From Oreohelix idahoensis (taxonomy: Eukaryota > Mollusca > Gastropoda > Stylommatophora > Oreohelicidae), in contig JAMPIV010018771.1 of the NCBI GenBank assembly GCA_024509875.1, forward strand, positions 453,501 to 517,500: a stretch of 64,000 nucleotides of DNA, written 5' to 3'. The notes beneath the pieces were generated by a model. The model searched no databases, was not told the DNA's origin, and was given only the letters and a program-made list of their open reading frames with translations. Position 1 is the first letter of the stretch, and every line of letters starts with the position of its first letter. A program made the position numbers and the translations under genes. This document shows, in pieces, positions 57,305-64,000 of the stretch.

Positions 57305-58447
57305 GTGAAAAAAGTAACTGTTCGTAACCAAACAATACGTTGCTTACATGATTCGGGCTTAGAATATTCAGCTCTAGTTTTACCATCCTTGGTGAAGGAC
57401 CACCAGTACACAGGTGAAACTGTAAAGATACACGGGCCCCGGAAATGCATAGAACCAATGATTCTTCCAGTTGCGAAAATTGATGTTTCAACCCGATATG
57501 TACGGGGCAAAATCAATGCCGCAGTTTTAGACGATTTAGTCTACCCTCTCATTTTAGGGAGGAATTATGTGTTTCTTGGAGATCATTCGTGCGACTCCAG
57601 ACCAACGCAAAAAAGAGAGAACCCAAGACACGCCCAAGCGGCCCCTGAGTTATCATCTCTAATCAGCCCGAATATTTCTGAGCTGAAGAATGCACAAAGG
57701 GATGATGAATCCCTAAAGCCTTGCTTTTCAAAGTTGTATGGCAATTACTCCCATACTTCGCAGGGAGCATATTACAGGGATAAAGGTTTGATACATAGAC
57801 GGGTGGGGAACAAAAGACAGTTAGTTGTCCAACTACCCTATCGCACCCGCCTAATGCAAAAAATGAATTCCACCCTGTCCCACCCACTTAAAGGTGCGCG
57901 TGCCCTAAGTAGGCATATCTCTTTGACCCACTTTTGGCCAGCCATGCGACAGAACATTCGACAGTTCGTGCGAGATTGCTCTGTTCACCATAACCGGAGA
58001 AACCAGATCGGTGAAAACCATGAAACTACTAAGAACGTGTTTGAGCAGAGCATCCAACACCCAAAATTGGATAGCTCGTACCTCTACTCACCACTTCTGT
58101 GTAGTAAAACAGAGTTACGACAAGCGCAGATGGACGATATAACCCTGGCGCCTTACTCTGAACAGCGTCAGATAACGACAACCCATGCTTCAGCTGGAAC
58201 TTTCCACACTGAAGATGGAATCTTATTTCGACGAACGAGGCCGGGAACTCGACAATTAGTCGTCCCACTCCCTCTAAGGCCTCATATTATAAAATCAGAA
58301 CATGTGTTACCCTCTGGTGAACATGTTTCAGTGGGAACCACCATGAGTAGCCTTAAGGAGGTTTACTTTTGGCCCAAACGGTGGGCAGATGTTCGTAATT
58401 ACGTTCAAAACTGCACACACTGCCTAAGCAAGAAACTCAGTCGCTAG
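57305..58447 (+). CDS. Retropepsin followed by two integrase-type H2C2 zinc modules
   Basis: A 380-codon open frame, also open upstream, so the GTG at 57305 is not a true start. Residues 1-92 are an aspartic protease: CLHDSG with catalytic D-S-G (16-18), MILPVAKIDV, and the flap-distal PLILGRNYVFLG (81-92). Residues 155-232 and 301-375 each look like the N-terminal zinc module of integrase (GLIHRR or GILFRR, then QLVVPLP, FWP, and a final Cys pair). The second keeps CTHC; in the first the last pair is CSVH. No DDE integrase core and no RT follow; the frame stops 125 bp before the LTR. Confidence 0.85.
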   Translation: MKKVTVRNQTIRCLHDSGLEYSALVLPSLVKDHQYTGETVKIHGPRKCIEPMILPVAKIDVSTRYVRGKINAAVLDDLVYPLILGRNYVFLGDHSCDSRPTQKRENPRHAQAAPELSSLISPNISELKNAQRDDESLKPCFSKLYGNYSHTSQGAYYRDKGLIHRRVGNKRQLVVQLPYRTRLMQKMNSTLSHPLKGARALSRHISLTHFWPAMRQNIRQFVRDCSVHHNRRNQIGENHETTKNVFEQSIQHPKLDSSYLYSPLLCSKTELRQAQMDDITLAPYSEQRQITTTHASAGTFHTEDGILFRRTRPGTRQLVVPLPLRPHIIKSEHVLPSGEHVSVGTTMSSLKEVYFWPKRWADVRNYVQNCTHCLSKKLSR

Positions 58448-58559
58448 CCAACGATGTAAGGGATTGGAGGAGAGGAACACTGTCAAAAGAGAGAACCAAG
58501 TGGACAGCAAAATCCACGGAAAAGTGACCGCACAAAGCTGGATATTCAACAAATATCTT

Positions 58560-58570
58560 AGGATAGGGGT
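58560..58570 (+). promoter_or_regulatory. Polypurine tract
   Basis: AGGATAGGGG lies directly before the right LTR. Confidence 0.65.
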
Positions 58571-58571
58571 C

Positions 58572-60038
58572 TGTGACATAATTCGTGTGCTCTCTTCTCT
58601 TCTCCGGCAGTATTAAACTACATTTGTTGTGCGTACTGAATTAGGTGCATTATTCTTTTGTTAGCGCCCTCTTTTCCCTACTGTAATTGTTCACGTTCCA
58701 CGCTTCGATGCGTGACCGGGCCAGAAAAGCGTATCGCCCATCCCTGAGAGATTAATTGAGTCCCTAAAACATGATAATACTACATTGACTCCAGGTAAAT
58801 GCGAGCACGACGTGTTTGCTAAGATTCGACAGGAAAAATGTAAGAAGTTGTAACGTAAACACTACCAACAATTGTCGGATGTAGCAACTCTATATACTGA
58901 GGATGACTGTTTGAAATTTTCAAACGCATGAGTCATTCAGAATACTGCATGAGGAAAAGGTTTCATAATATGAACTTTGAATGTATTGGCTGGCTTCTGA
59001 GGCACCAATAAACAACCACGCTGATAGGGAGTTTGTTAGAAAACGCCATCGAGGAAGCTTGGGCCGAGAGCTACGATATAACGTAGGAAAAGTTTGACAT
59101 ACGATACTGCATTCCTGAAATCGTCAAAGTAGACAGCTCGGACCTAGCTACAGAAAAAATAAAGTCAGGATTCTGAATGTTTAGGAACGGAAAAACGTAT
59201 TAGAGCATCTTTTATCCACTGGAAAAGAAATCTCGCCAATATTAATACGGAACCGGACTCCTACAGAAACTACTCACAAGTCAAAGAGAAATTCCACAAT
59301 AAGAAATAATATCCCAGACGTCTGTTCGAGGCATCTGTGTTAAGTTGCCAAGACTATTTACCTGAGCAAGACGTCTAAGATTTGCCTAGTTACTAGGGTG
59401 CGTTGTACACATTTTTATACTTTGAATTTTACTGGTTTATATTAGCTAGGAGTTAAAGATTCATACGATGCTGGCAACCTCAGCGCATGTGAAAAGGGAA
59501 CATTCATGATCCATCACAGCAAGTGCTGGTGATTGCTTCATGTTAGTTCTCACTGAAGAACCAAAAGCAGACATAATTACAGACTCCAAATGGAGAAAGG
59601 GTGTGTATCATGATGACATCATATGTATATTATCATTTGTAATGAGTTGTATGTATGTTTAAAGTTGTTCCTTCAGGCACAAGCCACTTGCCGCTGTCCA
59701 GTTGAAATTTTTTCATTACATTACCTAAAAGAATGGTGATTTAGTTATCACATCCACTGAGTTATATCAGGGAGAGTACAAATTCGGATTTTTAAAAATC
59801 GGTGAGGGACAACGGGGAAAGCCGCCTGATGTAAATCAGGAAAACAAATACAAATATGACTTCTGAAACATCTTGTGAAAGCTACCTCAAGGTAGAAGCA
59901 TCATTATCCTTCTGTCTACAACTCTGCCAAGAGTAATCTTGTGCGAAGGTAGACAACTTTGAGGACCCACATTAGATACTCTAGGTTTTGGCCACTGTTG
60001 GACCACTACTGCAGAGCAAGGGGAGAAAACCCGTGACA
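58572..60038 (+). mobile_element. 3' LTR of the SCAN-gag retrotransposon
   Basis: Starts TGTGACATAATTCGTGTGCT and ends AAACCCGTGACA. About 850 bp shorter than the left LTR, chiefly in the part matching 54540-55530. Divergence from the left LTR is substantial, so this insertion is old. The flanks (CATTT and TGTTT) do not give a clean 5-bp duplication. Confidence 0.82.
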
Positions 60039-60948
60039 TGTTTTTTGACGTGGGCTTCTTAAAGTGGGCAATCTGCATGGGTAGACGTATGCACCATAAC
60101 GAGCGAAAACAGCTAATAGTGACCAGTCCAATGTGTGCGAAATAATTAAATTAATTGCCTGATTTTATCTCTTTGTTATTAACATTTACATGTTAGTTTT
60201 CCATAACCTGTTGTGTGTTAACAACTAACAAACGTCATTCTTCAGTAATTCATCAAAATGTACATTTCACTCCATATTTCATGATACACTAGTGTAAAAG
60301 TACGTTTCTAACCTTTGTAAGAAAACGCGTAAAAAAAAGAAGCTATTCGAGAATTGTCTTTAACAAGGAAAAAAAAAAAAAACAATTGTAAACTGCGCAA
60401 CAAATTATATCATCAAAGGCTGAACTTTCCAGGTGTAACTCTCAAACCGTGTGAAGTCGCACGATGACTTAACAAACGTAATCTTATCTTTCACGAACTT
60501 ACAAGCTGGTCACAGAATGGTAAAACAGAGTAACTAATATTGTGTAATATGTGGAACTGCCACCAGGTGTGTTGAGACATCTACGTTGTCACTGAAAGAT
60601 AAATCTTCCCCTACTAATTCTTTAACAACATCAATAGTAGTTCTCGTTCTTGACTTTCATCAAGCAACACTTGAACTGATAATTAAGAAGGCGCGCTGGG
60701 AGTGAGATTACGAGAACAGAAATAGCCCAGCTAAGAATCTAGAGGCGATAAGTGTTTTGCCAAAATGTAGAAAGGACACTAAACTGATAAGTGTAGAGAC
60801 ATGTGCACCTTGCCTTACAGTGGTTCTGTTTGTGGCTTGGTGTTTGTATTTCTTTTGATTAATTGAACTTTCATAATCCAACACAGAAATAAGTGCATGC
60901 TTAATTAATGTAACTTTTATGTGATAAGAAATAGACATATATAGTTCC
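60039..60948. other. No gene seen
   Basis: AT-rich with A-runs near 60335 and 60370. No recognisable coding or RNA signal. Confidence 0.5.
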
Positions 60949-61153
60949 CCCAACGGGCTGATCACCCGTTTGCCAGTCACTTTGATTACGGAAACAACAA
61001 CAAGCGGATTGATTTGTCGTTGCCCTAAAGACGCCATTAGGCGTGATGGGAACAACGGCAAAGAAAATCTATTTGCTGTTGCCCTTAAGACGCCACTAGG
61101 CGTAATGGCCACTGACTGCTTTGCCGGTCGTTGGCTAAGGACGGAAGAAGAAG
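60949..61153 (+). mobile_element. SINE-1 (205 bp)
   Basis: Perfect 12-bp duplication ATATATAGTTCC (60937-60948 and 61154-61165). Starts CCCAACGGGCTGATCACCCG and ends GGCTAAGGACGGAAGAAGAAG. Confidence 0.93.
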
Positions 61154-61194
61154 ATATATAGTTCCAGTTTTACGTATTTTGTTGACAGCATTGA

Positions 61195-61445
61195 AAGCCC
61201 CGTGTAGTCGCGGGTTCTTTGAAGGGACACATAAAGAATAGGACGACTGCATCCTCAGGCATGTCGTACAAGGCGACTCATACGTGATTGTGCATGGGGC
61301 TGGCAACCTCATCATGTAAAACACATTACCACAAAAACTACAACTACAAGAGCACGTGACTGCTTGATGTGGGCTTGTTGCCAAGGTGACCAGCTGCAGT
61401 GGTGGTTCCATCATCTGTAAGGAGCGCACAAAATGATGATGATGA
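61195..61445 (+). repeat. Dispersed SINE-like repeat with TGATGATGA tail
   Basis: Contains GGCATGTCGTACAAGGCGAC, GGGGCTGGCAACCTCATCAT and CAGCTGCAGTGGTGGTTCC, ending ACAAAATGATGATGATGAAT. Pieces recur in inverse orientation at 36920 and 37385, in both LTRs of the SCAN-gag element (about 54400 and 59470), and as a short stretch within the ORF at 32053. Confidence 0.6.
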
Positions 61446-61604
61446 ATGCGTTGGACAGTCACTCAGATTTAGCTGTAGAGAAAGGTTTCTAGCTCGCTAG
61501 ATTTGCGATTGTATACCCCCCAAACTTGAGTTATATTTAGGATAAGGACTGTCACATTCTATGACCTGTTACTAATTAACAAATGTGCAATATTTAACTT
61601 GTTG

Positions 61605-61850
61605 TACTGAGAGGCCTAATGGATATGAACGCAGTTTCATAATCCAGATACACCAGGTTCGAAACCTGCTGCAGGCGGTTTTGTAGCAGATCGCTTTGTG
61701 TGGATTTTTAACAATGGTATAAGCGCCGTACCGTTCAGAAAGCAATGGCAAACTACTGAATGACAAAAAATTGCCTAGAAAAATCACAAAACAGCCAATA
61801 AAAGCTGGTGTTGATTGCCACGTCCTGTAAAGGATAAGCAACTAACTTGT
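61605..61850 (+). mobile_element. Possible tRNA-related SINE
   Basis: ATGGATATGAACGCAGTTTC resembles a degraded box A, and CAGGTTCGAAACCTG near 61650 contains a good box B (GGTTCGAAACC). The body with CGTACCGTTCAGAAAGCAAT follows. Single copy in this window, so the call is tentative. Confidence 0.5.
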
Positions 61851-61859
61851 ACTGAGAAC

Positions 61860-62105
61860 ATAAAGGTAGTCCCAAAGCACATACTGCCGTAGAGGAGTGA
61901 TGTGTTAAATACTTCACTATACTAGGTCCAGCATGGAGATGTGGGGTGACCAGTTCCCTTTCTCGCTGTCTTTTCTTTCCCTAACTCAAGTGCAAAGTCA
62001 GATACCCATTTACAGCTGGGTAGACTGAAGCGTGTCGATACCGTGAATCGAACCCGGCACCTTTGCCGCGAGAGACCAGTGCTGTAACCACTCTGTCAGT
62101 TGCAC
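61860..62105 (-). mobile_element. tRNA-derived SINE-3
   Basis: On the minus strand: TGGTTACAGCACTGGTCTCT (box A region), GGGTTCGATTC (intact box B, near 62045-62055), body with CCAGCTGTAAATGGGTATCT and CTCCATGCTGGACCTAGTAT, and a tail with CTCCTCTACGGCAGTATGTG. Collinear with 15765-16085. Confidence 0.82.
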
Positions 62106-62124
62106 GTTCACTGAGAACACAGAC

Positions 62125-62915
62125 AACAATAAAACCAACCACCAAGAAGTTAGAGACGTTCATCAATGGATGCTTGCGTAGCATATGAGTGAAGTGGTGT
62201 GACAAGATGGAACTAATGACAAGAACTATCGAACATTGTGCTAATGAAACCAGAAATGAGATTGGGGGCGGTGACGATGGATTGGACACACATTGAGGAA
62301 ACCTTTTGACAGCATTAAAAAAAAAAGGTTACTTATTCTGGATTCCATAGGGCAGGAGAGATGGAGGCAGACTGAAAGCTTGATGGAGAAGAGAAGTGGA
62401 GGCAGACTGAAAGCTTGATGGAGAAGAGAAGTGGAGGCAGACTGAAAGCTTGATGGAGAAGAGAAGTGGAGGCAGACTGAAAGCTTGATGGAGAAGAGAA
62501 GTGGAGGCAGACTGAAAGCTTGATGGAGAAGAGAAGTGGAGGCAGACTGAAAGCTTGATGGAGAAGAGAAGTGGAGGCAGACTGAAAGCTTGATGGAGAA
62601 GAGAAGTGGAGACAGACTGAAAGCTAGATGGAGAAGAGAAGTGGAGGCAGACTGAAAGCTTGATGGAGAAGAGAAGTGGAGGCAGACTGAAAGCTTGATG
62701 GAGAAGAGAAGTGGAGACAGACTGAAAGCTTGATGGAGAAGAGAAGTGGAGGCAGACTGAAAGCTTGATGGAGAAGAGAAGTGGAGACAGAAATAAAAGT
62801 GATGAGGAAGAGATGCAAAGGCCTTGAGCTGGTGGCACGTGACAGGAGGACTTGGCAGGTGGTTTGTGTTTAAGGCTTCTGCTCCTTGGGGTAATGAGGG
62901 GTAATAAATAAATGA
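62125..62915 (+). pseudogene. LINE family D 3' end, expanded by an internal minisatellite
   Basis: Pieces match family D: CAACCACCAAGAAGTTAGAG (thumb end), GGATTGGACACACATTGAGG (the RWIGHTLR region), and after the tandem array GAGCTGGTGGCACGTGACAG (ELVARDR) and AGGCTTCTGCTCCTTGGGGT at the end. The copy is dead. Confidence 0.8.
62345..62790. repeat. 35-bp minisatellite derived from LINE family D coding sequence
   Basis: About 12-13 tandem units containing AGACTGAAAGCTTGATGGAG and AAGAGAAGTGGAGGC. One unit corresponds to the family D segment that encodes the G-R-x-K-x-x-W-R-R-E motif near the C-terminus (compare 6480-6520). The antisense 257-codon frame over the array (LHFSSPSSFQSASTS repeats) is an artefact. 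Confidence 0.95.
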
Positions 62916-63049
62916 GGTTGTTATATTATTTATATAAAGCATTAGATGGCAGATGCATCTCAAAATGATGGGTAGAATAGTCCAGGCCGTGTTCCATACA
63001 TTTTTGTGCAACAAATCTTTGTTAAAGGAGAAATATTAAAAGAGAGGGT

Positions 63050-63090
<41 letters not shown>

Positions 63091-63631
63091 GAGTGAACGA
63101 GAGAGAGAGAGAAAGAGTGAACGAGAGAGAGAGAGAGAACGAGTGAACGAAAGAGAATGAGAGAGAGAAAGAGAGAGAGAAAGAGTGAACGAGAGAGAGA
63201 ATGAGAGAGACAGAACAAGAGAGAGAGAGATTCTACAGTGAAATAGAGGTAGATCGAAAAATATATGAATAAATGGAACCAGAGGCAGACAATGAACGGA
63301 ATACAAATTACACGCAATGACCTTAAATGGATAACACAAGCATGGGTATGCAAGGGGGTAGAACTCTGCCCCGGGTGACAGCTGTGGGCGGTGATTCCAT
63401 CTGACACTATTATAACAGTACTTACTGTTAACAATTTACTTGCAAATGTGTTTCTTTATTGGGAAAGGTAAAACCTGCCCAAGTGCCAAGTACTTGAAGT
63501 GTGTCCCTGAACACAAGACAGGACAGCTTGACATGAATTAGTTAAAGTCCTTTGCCCCTGGGGAGCTGAAAGTTAATAATGATGATGATAAGGTATATAT
63601 TGTGTTGTTTACTGCATATAAATGGTTAAAA
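62916..63631. other. Simple repeats and LINE tail debris
   Basis: GA-rich microsatellite at 63044-63230 with GTGAACGA interruptions. A family D-like end, TTTGCCCCTGGGGAGCTGAA with AATGATGATGATAAG, lies at 63549-63592. No gene seen. Confidence 0.7.
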
Positions 63632-63702
63632 AAAGTGTCCTGTTCAGCCTGGACACAGGGCCCGTTGGTTATATTAGGGCGCATGTCCAATTATAAAAGA
63701 CC
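63632..63702 (+). repeat. Dispersed short repeat R80
   Basis: GTCCTGTTCAGCCTGGACAC, then GGTTATATTAGGGCGCATGT and AATTATAAAAGACC. Confidence 0.8.
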
Positions 63703-63824
63703 AAGTACTCTTGTGTATTAGTTGTGCCTAGACACTTAAGTTGTGCAAGTTGCACAGGTGTTTCCCCTAGTAATTGCGCGTTTAATAATTCAGAGAAAAG
63801 CGAACAGTCAGAAGACAGGCATGC

Positions 63825-63885
63825 AGCCATGAGTTTGTTGAAGGCCTCTGCTCCTTGAGGAGATAAATAAAAATGGTGATGATAA
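63825..63885 (+). repeat. LINE family D 3' tail fragment
   Basis: TTTGTTGAAGGCCTCTGCTC and CTTGAGGAGATAAATAAAAATGGTGATGAT match the end of family D copies at 39186 and 62915. Confidence 0.65.
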
Positions 63886-64000
63886 CATATATACTGTGTC
63901 GTTTACTGCAGTAAATTGTAAAAAAAAAGGTGAACATTGCGTCTGCTCGTTACACATTATGGTGTTTCATTCCTCACATAAGTGCACTAACGAAGCAGTG

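Noticed and set aside
62241..63014. 257-codon antisense frame with SSPSSFQSASTS repeats, resembling a repeat-rich protein
   Set aside because: Antisense of the 35-bp minisatellite within a dead LINE; multiple frames are equally open because the unit lacks stops.

Overview
This window is non-coding, repeat-dense DNA from an animal genome. I find no credible host protein-coding gene. The best lineage clue is an 18S rRNA fragment (26655-26781, resuming at 35500-35593). Its sequence, as I recall the family, is closest to molluscan or other lophotrochozoan 18S. The repeat content agrees: Ty3-type LTR elements with a SCAN-like gag, Penelope-like elements, many LINE families with GAA or TGA tails, tRNA-derived SINEs, and long (AT)n and (CTAT)n arrays. 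A gastropod or other mollusc is an inference.

Layout. (1) About 217-9114 and 13088-23542 are two direct copies (A and B) of one 9-10 kb segment made of minisatellites (34, 32, 23 and 25 bp units), SINEs, LINE 3' ends and LTR pieces. Copy B gained a SINE, a nearly intact LINE and two expanded microsatellites. Copy A keeps two segments that B lacks. (2) Between the copies is a Ty3-type RT-RNase H pseudogene (9915-10990) followed by probable LTR sequence. (3) 24.8-26.26 kb is a decayed LINE. (4) 26.26-35.6 kb is an orphan rDNA fragment (5' ETS plus about 220 nt of 18S). It is split by a solo LTR (5-bp duplication GATGA), which is itself split by a structurally complete LTR retrotransposon (5-bp duplication GTAAC). 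That element carries one intact 625-codon ORF. (5) 35.9-38 kb is a probable second solo LTR. (6) 38-52 kb is a patchwork: a Penelope-like GIY-YIG end, a LINE-derived minisatellite, a Tc1-like element with inverted repeats, a hAT pseudogene, LINE fragments (one nested in another) and SINEs with clean duplications. (7) 53.36-60.04 kb is a second LTR retrotransposon with remains of a coiled-coil/SCAN-like gag, a retropepsin and two integrase-type zinc-binding modules, but no RT. (8) The last 4 kb is SINEs, LINE tails and simple repeats.

How the parts relate. Both LTR retrotransposons have primer sites resembling the 3' end of tRNA-Pro, share a retropepsin-like region and lack RT. The separate RT-RNase H fragment ends without a downstream integrase. 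Together these suggest a Gmr1-like lineage (integrase before RT) with non-autonomous derivatives. The 205-209 bp SINE shares its 3' end with one LINE family, which suggests that LINE mobilises it. Three minisatellites grew out of short internal segments of retroelements.
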